Source: Saccharicrinis fermentans DSM 9555 = JCM 21142
GTDB taxonomy: Bacteria; Bacteroidota; Bacteroidia; Bacteroidales; Marinilabiliaceae
Direction: 5' to 3'
Assembly (NCBI RefSeq): GCF_000517085.1
Contig: NZ_KI912107.1
Coordinates: forward strand, 256,425 to 320,424
DNA length: 64,000 nucleotides
The stretch's first letter is position 1; every line of letters starts with the position of its first letter. The notes under the pieces are model-generated. The model was not told where the DNA came from and searched no databases. It saw only the letters and a list, made by a program, of their open reading frames with translations. This document shows positions 37,013 to 45,694 of the stretch, piece after piece. The position numbers and the translations under genes were made by a program.

Positions 37013-37723
37013 ATGAGTTGTAATAAAATAATTGGTATCCATCAACCTAACTATTTGCCTTGGTTAGGTTACTTCTATAAGATTTATCAATCAGATATAT
37101 TTGTTTTTTTGGATGATGTGCAATATTCAAATCAAGGGATGCACAACTATACTTATCTTAAAACTTCCAATGGTTCTTTCAGATTGAAATTTCCCGTCAA
37201 CCAAAAGCATGGCGACCGTATTGACATGGTGACTTCCAAAGATCAGATCAATTGGAAGAAAAAGCACCAGGATACCATTGCTATGAATTATAAGAAAGCA
37301 CCTTATTTTGAGCAGGTATACAATGACTATACAAATATACTGCTCAACGACTACAAAGATATTGTAGCGCTAAACGCTGCTTTCATTCAGTTTTTTTCTA
37401 AAAAACTGGGGTTCAAAACGCAGTTTGTACGTTCGTCGGAGTTAGGAATAGAAGCCAGTAAAACAGAAAAAATATTGGGTATTTGTGCTGCGTTGAAAGG
37501 CGATGTCTATTATTCTGGAACGGGAGCTAAGGCTTATCAGAATAAGGAAGATTTTGATGCACAGGGTGTTGAGTTGAGATACTCTGTGTTTAAACCAGTT
37601 GAATACCCACAATTATGGAAAGATTTCCAATCAAATGTTTCGGCACTTGATTTTTTTATGAATTGTGGTTATGATTTTAGCTTGATATTAAAGGCACAGG
37701 AAGAACAAAAAATAGATCAATAA
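37013..37723 (+). CDS. WbqC-family protein
   Basis: Protein of 236 aa with the strong WbqC-family start IGIHQPNYLPWLGYFYKI, then DIFVFLDDVQYSNQG and FPVNQKHGDRI. Members occur in O-antigen and capsule loci and are thought to act in modifying amino sugars, but the reaction is not firmly known to me. Here it is followed with a one-base overlap by a divergent PLP-fold gene, so the two probably work together. Confidence 0.88.
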   Translation: MSCNKIIGIHQPNYLPWLGYFYKIYQSDIFVFLDDVQYSNQGMHNYTYLKTSNGSFRLKFPVNQKHGDRIDMVTSKDQINWKKKHQDTIAMNYKKAPYFEQVYNDYTNILLNDYKDIVALNAAFIQFFSKKLGFKTQFVRSSELGIEASKTEKILGICAALKGDVYYSGTGAKAYQNKEDFDAQGVELRYSVFKPVEYPQLWKDFQSNVSALDFFMNCGYDFSLILKAQEEQKIDQ

Positions 37724-38700
37724 TGGAAATAGGTAGTTTTATTGGCTTAGATCTGGAAGGAACAGGAGAGTATTACAATAATCAGTTGGGTATGGCTCGG
37801 CTAAATTCGGCACGGGCAGGTATTTATCATGCATGCAAATTATATCATTGTACAACTGTTCATTTACCATATTATTTATGTCCTTCGGTTCATCAATATT
37901 TGAGCGAGCATGGAATAGTAACCCAAAAGTATTATTGTAATGATCGGTTTGAACCGATGGGGGTAAAGCCTAAAGAAAATGAAGCTATTATTGTTGTTAA
38001 CTATTTTGGTATTATCGCCCATAAAAATATGCAAAAGGTAGCAGATAGATATAAAAATGTGATTGTGGACAATTCAGCTGCATTTTATGCAAGCCCCATA
38101 GATGGGTGTTATAATATCTATTCTCCTCGTAAATTTTTTGGTGTTCCTGATGGCTGTTATGTCATTGGCGATTGTGCCTCTAAAGGAATCGTACAATATG
38201 ATGAGGACTATTCCTCTGAAACGGCGTCGTTTTTATTTAAAACCATTGAGTTTGGCACCAATGCGACCTATCAGGAGCGAATGAAAAATGAACAGCGAAT
38301 TGATCAGTCAGCGCCTTTGAGGATGTCGCAGCTAACTCATACTTTATTGAAAAATATCAACTACGCAAGGATCGGAAAAAAAAGGGTGGAAAATTTCATG
38401 TATGCCCATTTCATGTTTAGTAAAATAAACAAGATTGATCCCTTGATGCTTTTAGATAAATCATGTGTGCCCATGGTTTATCCTTTGGTGATTGAATCTG
38501 CAGATTTGGACAAGAAACTTCGTGAACATAATATCTATGTGGGTCGTTTATGGAATAATGTGTTGAAAGAAGTGGCCATGGATACTTTTGAAGCCCACAT
38601 GTCTAAGTTTATGATTCCTCTACCAATTGATCAGAGGTATAGCAGAAAAGAGATGAATTTTATTTATGAAGTGGTAACAGATATTCTAAAGGAAGAGTGA
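37723..38700 (+). CDS. Divergent DegT-like PLP-fold protein
   Basis: Protein of 325 aa related to the sugar aminotransferase fold but far from typical members. Landmarks are LNSARAGIYHACKL (phosphate-binding start), NVIVDNSAAFYA (the Asp region), and IYSPRKFFGVPDGCYVIG, where the Lys after PR is at the Schiff-base position. An EFGTNATYQERMK segment follows. It resembles the protein at 15338 in size and in its FemAB-like neighbour. Catalysis of transamination is plausible but not shown. Confidence 0.68.
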   Translation: MEIGSFIGLDLEGTGEYYNNQLGMARLNSARAGIYHACKLYHCTTVHLPYYLCPSVHQYLSEHGIVTQKYYCNDRFEPMGVKPKENEAIIVVNYFGIIAHKNMQKVADRYKNVIVDNSAAFYASPIDGCYNIYSPRKFFGVPDGCYVIGDCASKGIVQYDEDYSSETASFLFKTIEFGTNATYQERMKNEQRIDQSAPLRMSQLTHTLLKNINYARIGKKRVENFMYAHFMFSKINKIDPLMLLDKSCVPMVYPLVIESADLDKKLREHNIYVGRLWNNVLKEVAMDTFEAHMSKFMIPLPIDQRYSRKEMNFIYEVVTDILKEE

Positions 38701-38913
38701 TGACCAATACCCTGTCATTACAATACAGTTGTGGTAGAACCGTTTTTATTAAACTCCGAGGGTGCATGAAAACTTCGTAAAAGAGTTTTTAAAGTATTTT
38801 CTAGTGTAAAATAATGTCGATGAAATAAATTGATAAATACTGATTTATCTGCGTGGATAGATGGTTGTATTTATGAAGCGTTTCATCGGGTAATTGAAAA
38901 ATATATATTAAAG

Positions 38914-40071
38914 ATGGATAGTGCAATAACATCACCGCAAAAAGTAATTTATGCAAAACATTTAAAGGATGATTTCGGGATAAGTGTTGTCTCCATACCG
39001 AATATAGATGCACATGAATGGGATGCTTTCTTAAACAAGACGCAAGAGTCTAGCTATTTTTCTACTTCAGCATGGTGGAAAACATTTAAAAACGCTTATG
39101 TCTTGCAAGTGAGAAATAAAAATAGGGAGCTGGTAGCAGGAATTCCATTTAGAATATTAGAGGTAATACCTATTATAGGAAAGTTTTTTAAATTTTCATG
39201 GTGTGATTCTTCAGTGCTCGTTACGGATACGTATTCACAAAAAGATGCCTATACACTTAAAAAGATGGTGTTTTTAAAACTGGTTTCATTTCTGAAAAAG
39301 AGGAACGTGATTGTGCTGAATGTCTCGTCTAAGTCTGTTTCGCATGATAAAGAGTTATTTTTAGAATTGTTTGATTCATCCACAAAGTGTGCTACCATTG
39401 TCAATGATATTACTTTAAGCGATGATGATTTATATGCTAGCTTTAAAAAAGGTAAAAGATATGCCATTCGCAAAGCGCTAAAGAACCAAGTTGAAGTAAA
39501 AGTAAAGGAAGGTGAAGATGCTTTTTCTTTGATTGCTGATTATTGCCATCTGCAGGAGAAAATGTTTGCGCATAAAAGTGCTTATTATAGTCGTATTTAC
39601 TATAAATCAGCTCGTTATTTAAAAAATATATTGAGTCATTCACCGCGGTCATACGTTGCCATAGCGTATTATCAGGGACAGCCTGTGGCCGGTAATATTA
39701 TGGTTTCGCATAAAGATATGATTTATGCATATCTGGGAGCCTCCGATAATGAGTTAAATAGAGCCACAGATGGTTCTTCTTTGTTGGAGTTTGAAATGAT
39801 GAAGTTTGCTCGTGATAAGGGGTTTAAACAGTATGATCTGGTTGGTATTACCATAGAAAAACCGGATAAATCGGATCCTTTGTATGGTATTTACTCTTAT
39901 AAAATTGGATTTGGCGGTGAGATACGTCAATATGATAGTTGTGGATATTCCATTCGTAAGCGAAGGTATTTGTTTGTATGGTGGTTGCGAAAATTTGAAA
40001 CAAACCCCTTGGCTTTGAAAATTTATCAGGCCATAAATCGAAATCATCATATCAATGACAATGATACGTGA
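38914..40071 (+). CDS. FemAB/GNAT-like transferase
   Basis: Protein of about 385 aa with the FemAB-like double acetyltransferase plan seen in polysaccharide and exosortase-type loci. Landmarks are YFSTSAWWKTF near the start, AGIPFRILEV, SFKKGKRYAIRKALKN near the middle, a GQPVAGNIMVSHKDMIYAYLGASD core and the ending DLVGI...YSYKIGFGGEIRQYDS. ATG at 38914 is preferred; the frame is open from a TTG at 38830 that adds 28 unusual residues. A degraded paralog follows at 40157-40521. It probably transfers an acyl or aminoacyl group to an amino sugar. Confidence 0.75.
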   Translation: MDSAITSPQKVIYAKHLKDDFGISVVSIPNIDAHEWDAFLNKTQESSYFSTSAWWKTFKNAYVLQVRNKNRELVAGIPFRILEVIPIIGKFFKFSWCDSSVLVTDTYSQKDAYTLKKMVFLKLVSFLKKRNVIVLNVSSKSVSHDKELFLELFDSSTKCATIVNDITLSDDDLYASFKKGKRYAIRKALKNQVEVKVKEGEDAFSLIADYCHLQEKMFAHKSAYYSRIYYKSARYLKNILSHSPRSYVAIAYYQGQPVAGNIMVSHKDMIYAYLGASDNELNRATDGSSLLEFEMMKFARDKGFKQYDLVGITIEKPDKSDPLYGIYSYKIGFGGEIRQYDSCGYSIRKRRYLFVWWLRKFETNPLALKIYQAINRNHHINDNDT

Positions 40072-40156
40072 AAGGTGATTAGGTCCTGATATAGCATTTA
40101 TAAACCATCGTTGGGATAGGAAGTGTATTGTTGAATGAGATCGTAAATGTTATTCT

Positions 40157-40521
40157 ATGGAGCAAAGATTGACCATAAGAAATAGTGCACATGAGCTGGT
40201 GGCTGTTCTTCCTTTTCGCTTGTTGTCTATGATGCCTATTGCTGAACGTTTTTTTAGAACATGTTGGCTCGATTCTTCGGTTTTGGTAAACGCTTCGTTG
40301 CTCGAAGATGAACAGCATCAATTAGAAATGTGATACGAAAAGCTCAAAACTTAGGGGTGGAAGTTAAAAAGGAGTTTGGAGGCGAATATCAGGTGTTTGA
40401 CTGTTCTAGTTTTGTGATCCAAAAATACCGGTATAAATTGGTTTGGCGTCTTCGAAAACTTGAGAATCATTCATTGGCTAAATGGGTGTATAAAATGCTA
40501 AAGAAAAAAGAATATAATTAG
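40157..40521 (+). pseudogene. Decayed FemAB-like paralog
   Basis: Two fragments resemble the gene just upstream. Frame one (40157-40333) reads IRNSAHELVAVLPFRLL and CWLDSSVLVNAS, matching VRNKNRELVAGIPFRIL and CDSSVLVTD of the intact copy. It stops at TGA 40331. Frame two (40330-40521) reads VIRKAQNLGVEVKKE, matching AIRKALKNQVEVKVKE, then jumps to FGGEYQVF and YRYKLVWRLRKLENH, matching the C terminus. At least two internal deletions and a frame change are needed. It is a remnant of a tandem duplication or of an older gene. Confidence 0.8.
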
Positions 40522-40567
40522 CCTGATTTATTTCTGAGTAGGTTAGGTTAGATAATACTATACTTTT

Positions 40568-41236
40568 ATGACACATAATATTTTGATTGTAGCTCCTCAT
40601 CCCGACGATGAGGTATTGGGTTGTGGTGGATTGATAAAAAAGAAATCCTTATTAGGGCATCATGTGTACGTGTTGGTGGTTACACGTGGATCTGCAAAAC
40701 GATACAGTGAGGAGAAAGTGCTAAACGTGCGGGAAGAGGCCAAGAAGGCTCACCGAATTTTGGGAGTGAAAGAGACTATCTTTCTTGATTTTCCAGCACC
40801 AGATCTGGATCTGGTTTCCAAGGCTGATATGTCAGGTGAGATTTCTAAGGTTATTCAGCAGTATAAAATACACGAATTGTTTTTGCCACACAGGGGAGAT
40901 ATTCATCACGATCATCAAGCAGTATTCAATGCTGGCCTGGTGGCTGCCAGACCTGTACAGGGTAATACAGTAAAAAAGCTGTATGCATACGAAACTCTAT
41001 CGGAAACAGAATGGGCTGCTCCTTTTGCATCAGATATTTTTGTACCCACTTATTTTGTGGATGTTAGCAATGAATTCTCATTTAAGTTAAAAGCCATGGA
41101 GGAGTTTAAAAGTCAACTGAGAGCCTTCCCTAATTCAAGGTCACTTGAAGCTATCTCTTCATTGGCTAAATACAGGGGATGCACTGTTGGTTATCGTTAT
41201 GCGGAAGCCTTTATGGTAGTTCGTATAATAGAATGA
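40568..41236 (+). CDS. PIG-L/LmbE-family deacetylase
   Basis: Zinc-dependent N-deacetylase of 222 aa. The family signature PHPDDEVLGCGG at residues 10-21 gives the His and Asp metal ligands and the catalytic Asp, and HRGDIHHDHQAVF near residue 110 supplies the last His. Such enzymes remove N-acetyl groups from sugars, for example GlcNAc on lipid or nucleotide carriers. It would create a free amine that the FemAB-like transferase next door could modify; this link is inference. Confidence 0.93.
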   Translation: MTHNILIVAPHPDDEVLGCGGLIKKKSLLGHHVYVLVVTRGSAKRYSEEKVLNVREEAKKAHRILGVKETIFLDFPAPDLDLVSKADMSGEISKVIQQYKIHELFLPHRGDIHHDHQAVFNAGLVAARPVQGNTVKKLYAYETLSETEWAAPFASDIFVPTYFVDVSNEFSFKLKAMEEFKSQLRAFPNSRSLEAISSLAKYRGCTVGYRYAEAFMVVRIIE

Positions 41237-41264
41237 TGAATTGGTGTAAAAAATGAGACAATAA

Positions 41265-41285
41265 TATCTTTTTCTAAAAAAGATA
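41265..41285 (+). terminator. Possible hairpin after the PIG-L gene
   Basis: Perfect 9-bp inverted repeat TATCTTTTT / AAAAAGATA with a 3-nt loop, 29 nt after the stop. It is all A/T apart from one pair and is not followed by a T-run, so terminator function is uncertain. Confidence 0.3.
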
Positions 41286-41339
41286 CGCTAAAAAAAGTTT
41301 ATATTCGGTATGTAACTCGCGCCTGTTTTATTGGCTTGG

Positions 41340-41486
41340 ATGATACTTTTTCAAATGAGTCATGATGAACCTTTTCTCATTCATAAAAATGACAATTGGG
41401 GCATGTTAGATGTGACCATTGAAAGAAAATATAAACATATGAAACTGGCATGGGCAGTGCAAATAATTGGACACACAGGTGAATGA
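41340..41486 (+). CDS. Possible 48-aa peptide overlapping the leader repeat
   Basis: The frame from ATG 41340 to TGA 41484 begins MILFQMSHDEPFLIHKND and ends VQIIGHTGE. It contains leader-repeat copy 3, whose 5' half reads VTIERKYKHMK. No family is recognised. It may be a chance frame created by the repeat, a leader peptide for the ACP operon, or a fragment of a lost gene. Confidence 0.25.
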   Translation: MILFQMSHDEPFLIHKNDNWGMLDVTIERKYKHMKLAWAVQIIGHTGE

Positions 41487-41490
41487 TTGA
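41410..41490 (+). repeat. Leader repeat, copy 3, before the ACP operon
   Basis: ATGTGACCATTGAAAGAAAATATAAACATATGAAAC arranged as two adjoining blocks, followed 26 nt later by CACACAGGTGAATGATTGA. The same blocks occur at 30793-30901 and 49961-50054 but in the other order, with the CACACA block before the ATGACC block. Confidence 0.55.
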
Positions 41491-41531
41491 AATTTGCACA
41501 GCTCAGTGAAGTTTTATTAATTTTTAATCAT

Positions 41532-41756
41532 ATGCAAGATAAATTTATTGTTGCGCTGGCTGAAGCGCTAGAAATGGAAGAATCAGAAATTAATTTTTCG
41601 GATCATTTTAGAGATTATGAAAGTTATGATTCTTTGGCTGAGCTATCAGTATTGGCTATGCTGGATGCTGATTTTGGGGTGGAACTGGAAATGAAAGAGT
41701 ATAATACTTTTGTTACGGTTGAAGACCTTTTTAAACGCGTTTCTGCAAAAAACTAA
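41532..41756 (+). CDS. Acyl carrier protein (ACP-1)
   Basis: Small acidic carrier protein of 74 aa from ATG 41532 (MQDKFIVALAEAL); the frame is open from 41487. The phosphopantetheine site is Ser34 in SYDSLAEL, followed by an acidic helix (ML DADFGVELEM). It holds acyl intermediates for the KAS III and reductase genes that follow within 12 and 46 nt. It is distinct from the housekeeping fatty-acid ACP, where the motif is normally LGADSLD. Confidence 0.88.
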   Translation: MQDKFIVALAEALEMEESEINFSDHFRDYESYDSLAELSVLAMLDADFGVELEMKEYNTFVTVEDLFKRVSAKN

Positions 41757-41768
41757 ATATCTACCATA

Positions 41769-42827
41769 ATGGCTTTGTTTTCTTTTGATAATATTGGAAT
41801 AAAGGGGATTGCAGGAGCTGTGCCCAAGCATGTTATTGACAATTACAATTATGACGAGTTCTTTTCGAAGGATGAGATAAAAGAAGTTGTTGATAAAATA
41901 GGAGTAAAGGAGCGCAGATTTGCAGATAAGGATACGTGTGCGTCAGATTTGTGTTTTGCTGCTGCTGAGAAACTGTTAGAAGGAATGAATATTAATAGGG
42001 AAGAAATTGATCTGTTAATATTTATTTCTCAAACACCTGATTACAGAATGCCTGCCACATCTATTATTTTGCAGGAACGTTTGAAGTTGCCCAAATCAAC
42101 CATTGCTTTTGATGTCACCTTGGGGTGTTCGGCTTTTTTATATGGTCTTTCCATCGCCTTTTCGATGATCAGTTCTGGAGCAGTAAAAAGAGCATTGATA
42201 TTGGATGGAGAAACCAGGTCTAAGGTGTATTCAAAAAGAGATCGTAAAACCAGTTTTTTATTTGGTGATGCAGGTGTTGCTGCCCTGGTTGAAGGGGGTG
42301 GTGAATTTGGAAAGAGTTGGTTCTCATTGAATTCAGATGGTGAAAGGGAATCACTGATAAAAATTCCGGCAGGAGGATATCGTCAGATGTCCAGTGAGGA
42401 AACCGTCAAGGAAAAAGTGATAGATGAGTACGGCAATATGAGATCTGATGAACAGGCTTATATGAATGGTGCGGATGTATTTAATTTCGTGTTACGTGAA
42501 ATACCACGCGATTTTAAACGTCTGAATGAGTATGCACAGAATGATCTTGATAAAGTCGATTATTTTGTTTTTCATCAGGCCAATAGTTATATCAATGGAT
42601 TTATCGCCAGAAAACTGAAGCTGCCTGCTGATAAAATCCCATCTACCATCGAAAAATATGGCAATACTTCCTCTGTATCCATCCCTATAACCATTGTGTC
42701 TGAATTAAAAGATAAGCTTAAGAGTCATACTCGTTTGATGTTAAGTGGCTTTGGGGTGGGGTTGTCATGGGGTACGGCTATACTTGATGTGGAAGATTGT
42801 TATGTGGCAGACATTGTAGAGGTATAG
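41769..42827 (+). CDS. 3-oxoacyl-ACP synthase III family protein (KAS III/FabH-like)
   Basis: Thiolase-fold condensing enzyme of 352 aa. The catalytic triad is visible: Cys120 in VTLGCSAFLYG, His in DYFVFHQANSY near 268, and Asn in KYGNTSSVSIP near 299. FabH-type enzymes condense an acyl-CoA with malonyl-ACP. Its own ACP upstream and an SDR reductase downstream suggest synthesis of a short 3-hydroxyacyl-ACP for sugar decoration, not membrane lipid. Confidence 0.92.
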   Translation: MALFSFDNIGIKGIAGAVPKHVIDNYNYDEFFSKDEIKEVVDKIGVKERRFADKDTCASDLCFAAAEKLLEGMNINREEIDLLIFISQTPDYRMPATSIILQERLKLPKSTIAFDVTLGCSAFLYGLSIAFSMISSGAVKRALILDGETRSKVYSKRDRKTSFLFGDAGVAALVEGGGEFGKSWFSLNSDGERESLIKIPAGGYRQMSSEETVKEKVIDEYGNMRSDEQAYMNGADVFNFVLREIPRDFKRLNEYAQNDLDKVDYFVFHQANSYINGFIARKLKLPADKIPSTIEKYGNTSSVSIPITIVSELKDKLKSHTRLMLSGFGVGLSWGTAILDVEDCYVADIVEV

Positions 42828-42873
42828 GGGTGTTGTGTATAAGTAATTGATCATTGAACCTAAAACTATATTC

Positions 42874-43641
42874 ATGGGTAATCATCCATTTACATTGAAT
42901 GATAAATTAGTGCTGGTTACTGGTGCTTCTTCGGGCATTGGCAGACAATGTGCCATTACTTGTAGTCGGCTGGGTGCAGTTGTGGTTTTGCTTGGTAGAG
43001 ATGAAAATAGGTTAAGCGAAACCATGGAAGCAATGCACCATAAAGATAGACATGAGTCTGTGCAGATAGATTTATGTGAGTTCGATCGCATACCTGCTAT
43101 GGTGAAGAATTTGACTCAGCGTTTGGGAATGATATCCGGATTAATCAATTGTGCTGGTGTTTCTACTACTTTACCGCTGAATGCACTATCGGTTGATAAA
43201 ATGAACAGTTTTATGGAAACAAATGTGTTTTCTGCCTTGAATTTAACTAAATATGTAGTGAGTTCCTCTAACTTTTCCAAGGAGGGAGGCAGTGTTATTT
43301 TTTTGAGTTCGGTAATGGGGGTGGTAGGAGCAAAAGGAAAAACACTTCATTCCATGACCAAAGGGGCACTGGTGTCGGCCTCTAAATCCATGGCTGTAGA
43401 ATTGGGTGCTCGTAAAATAAGGGTGAACACAGTATCGCCCGGAGTGGTGGAAACTCCCATGTCGAAATCAGCCATTTATTCCAGAAATAAAGAGGCGCTT
43501 GAATTTGTAAAAGAACAACATCCGCTTGGTTTGGGTGAACCAGAGGATGTGGCCAATGCTTGTGCTTTTTTATTATCAGAGGGTTCCAAATGGATTACTG
43601 GAACCAATATGATAGTGGATGGCGGATATTTGGCAAAATAG
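42874..43641 (+). CDS. SDR oxidoreductase (FabG-like 3-oxoacyl reductase)
   Basis: Classical short-chain dehydrogenase of 255 aa from ATG 42874 (MGNHPFTLNDKLVLVTGASSGIG), the usual start; the frame is open from 42847. The NAD(P) motif is TGASSGIG. NCAGVS follows, the catalytic Ser is in IFLSSVMGV, and the usual YxxxK is replaced by HSMTKGAL, with Met in place of Tyr. The end ITGTNMIVDGGYL is standard. The operon context implies reduction of a 3-oxoacyl-ACP, but the missing catalytic Tyr needs attention. Confidence 0.88.
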   Translation: MGNHPFTLNDKLVLVTGASSGIGRQCAITCSRLGAVVVLLGRDENRLSETMEAMHHKDRHESVQIDLCEFDRIPAMVKNLTQRLGMISGLINCAGVSTTLPLNALSVDKMNSFMETNVFSALNLTKYVVSSSNFSKEGGSVIFLSSVMGVVGAKGKTLHSMTKGALVSASKSMAVELGARKIRVNTVSPGVVETPMSKSAIYSRNKEALEFVKEQHPLGLGEPEDVANACAFLLSEGSKWITGTNMIVDGGYLAK

Positions 43642-43649
43642 ACTAAAAA

Positions 43650-44306
43650 ATGATGGTTGATGTTATAATAATAGGGGCAGGAGGACATGCCGCTGAGGTG
43701 AATGATTATATAATTTGTTCCAAGGGAAGGAATGGAAACCCGGATATAAATGTGATAGGATTCATTGATGATGATCCGGATAGCTATAAGTCTTATAACT
43801 ATGATGCGCCTTATCTGGGAAGCCTTGGAAATCATGATGTTTCTCTTAAATATTTTTATATAATGGCCATTGCCAATATAAAATACAGGAGACCTATAAT
43901 TGATGATTTTTTAAAAAAGGGAGCACGTTTTATCTCCTTGTTTCACCAATCGGCTTATATTTCTAAGTCGGCACGTATTGGAACCGGAACTATTTTGGGA
44001 CCCAATGTAAATATTGGACCCAATGTACATGTGGGATGTTATAACTTGATTAATTCTCGTGCTAGTTTAGGTCATGATACGAAGATGGGAAGTTTTAATT
44101 TTATTAGTCCCAATGTCAGTTTCTCAGGGAATACCTGCATTGGTGATGAGAATTTGTTTGGGATTAATAGTGCTACATTGCCCGGTGTTTCATTGGGGCA
44201 TCGAAACAAAATATCAGCCGGTATGATTGTAGATCAGAATGTGAATGACGATAGCGTTGTTTTTTATCGTTTCAAAGAAAAAATTATAGCAGTACCTAAA
44301 AAGTAA
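43650..44306 (+). CDS. PglD/NeuD-like sugar O/N-acyltransferase
   Basis: Protein of 218 aa with an N-terminal nucleotide-sugar-binding part (VDVIIIGAGGHAAEV) and a C-terminal left-handed beta-helix made of hexapeptide repeats (ARIGTGTILGPNVNIGPNVHVG). His in NSRASLGHDTKMG is at the position of the catalytic base of PglD. PglD acetylates the 4-amino group of UDP-4-amino sugars. The gene order ACP, KAS III, SDR, PglD, PglE suggests that the acyl donor here may be a hydroxyacyl-ACP instead of acetyl-CoA. Confidence 0.9.
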   Translation: MMVDVIIIGAGGHAAEVNDYIICSKGRNGNPDINVIGFIDDDPDSYKSYNYDAPYLGSLGNHDVSLKYFYIMAIANIKYRRPIIDDFLKKGARFISLFHQSAYISKSARIGTGTILGPNVNIGPNVHVGCYNLINSRASLGHDTKMGSFNFISPNVSFSGNTCIGDENLFGINSATLPGVSLGHRNKISAGMIVDQNVNDDSVVFYRFKEKIIAVPKK

Positions 44307-44310
44307 TTCG

Positions 44311-45456
44311 ATGCATACAAATAAGCAGAGAGTATACCTCTCTTCTCCGCATATGTCAGGAGATGAACAGAAATACATAAGGGAAGCCTTTGATAATAAT
44401 TGGATTGCACCTCTTGGACCCAATGTAAATGCATTTGAGGAAACACTGGCGGAGTACTGTGGGGTGAAGTACGCGGCAGCTCTTAGTTCTGGAACGTCTG
44501 CTATTCACCTGGCACTGATCATGCTAGGGGTTGGGGTTGGGGATGAGGTGTTGGTCTCTACCTTTACTTTCTCAGCTTCAGTTAATCCAATTGTATACCA
44601 AGGTGCTAAGCCTGTATTTATTGATAGTGAAAGAGATACCTGGAATATGGATCCGGAACTTCTGGAGCAAGCATTAAAGGCAAGGAAAGCCAAAGGGCAG
44701 CATTTTATGCCCAAGGCCATTATTATTGTTCATTTATATGGTATGCCTGCAAAAATGGATCAGATAGTGGAGGTGGCTAATTATTATGGGGTACCCATTA
44801 TTGAAGATGCAGCAGAAGCTTTGGGTAGCAGATATGATGAAAAGCCCTTGGGATCATGGGGTATGATGTCTGCCTTATCCTTTAACGGCAACAAAATTAT
44901 CACTACCTCTGGAGGAGGAGCTTTGCTGTCTAATCACAAAAAACAGGTGGATGATGCACGGTTTCTGGCTACGCAGGCCAGAGATCAAGCCCCTCATTAT
45001 CAACATAGCCAAATTGGCTATAATTATCGAATGAGTAATGTTTTAGCAGGGATAGGACGTGGCCAAATGGAAGTTATTGATGATCGAGTTCAGCAACGAA
45101 GAAATAACTTTAGTTTTTATAAGGCACAGTTACAGGAAATAGCATGTTTGTCTTTTCAGGAAGAATCAGATGCGCGTTTTTTTTCCAATCGTTGGTTGAC
45201 TACCATGTTAATTGATCCTGAAAAAAGCAGTGTTACTCATGCTGAAATAAGTGCTGAATTAGAGAAACATAATATTGAGTCCAGACCGCTTTGGAAACCG
45301 ATGCATTTACAACCTGTATTTGAACGGTATTCTGCTTATTTGAATGGAGTGTCGGAAGATCTTTTTTCGAAGGGTATATGCCTTCCGTCGGGCTCTAATC
45401 TTTCGGAATCGGACAGGAGCAAAATTGTTGATGTTATTAAACAGTGTTTTATTTAA
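44311..45456 (+). CDS. PglE-like UDP-4-keto sugar aminotransferase (DegT family)
   Basis: PLP-dependent aminotransferase of 381 aa. Motifs: VYLSSPHMSGDEQKYI at the start, ALSSGTSAIHLAL for phosphate binding, PIIEDAAEALGS with the PLP-ring Asp, and SFNGNKIITTSGGGAL with the Schiff-base Lys. It fits the PglE group, which forms UDP-4-amino sugars from the product of PglF-type dehydratases. It directly follows the PglD-like gene. The matching PglF-like gene is at 56124. Confidence 0.93.
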   Translation: MHTNKQRVYLSSPHMSGDEQKYIREAFDNNWIAPLGPNVNAFEETLAEYCGVKYAAALSSGTSAIHLALIMLGVGVGDEVLVSTFTFSASVNPIVYQGAKPVFIDSERDTWNMDPELLEQALKARKAKGQHFMPKAIIIVHLYGMPAKMDQIVEVANYYGVPIIEDAAEALGSRYDEKPLGSWGMMSALSFNGNKIITTSGGGALLSNHKKQVDDARFLATQARDQAPHYQHSQIGYNYRMSNVLAGIGRGQMEVIDDRVQQRRNNFSFYKAQLQEIACLSFQEESDARFFSNRWLTTMLIDPEKSSVTHAEISAELEKHNIESRPLWKPMHLQPVFERYSAYLNGVSEDLFSKGICLPSGSNLSESDRSKIVDVIKQCFI

Positions 45457-45694
45457 ATAGTGGCTGCAAGAAAAGGACTGTTTTTTCAGTCTTTGATAAG
45501 AAAGCTTCAAAGACAAGGCTTTCGATAGTTTTGAAACCAAGGAGTTTACTGATTGTAAATGACTGTTTCAAAAATGAGAATAACGCAGTATTTGGAGTTT
45601 TCTTGCAAAGACTAAATATGCGTCGTGGCATCATCACTAAGCCGACAAAAGAGTTAAATAATTTGGGGTGTGGAATAAAAATGATAAGGAAACA

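Noticed and set aside
38740-38800. Terminator between the DegT-like and FemAB-like genes
   Set aside because: The AAACTC/GAGTTT arms are 28 nt apart with poor inner pairing; not convincing.
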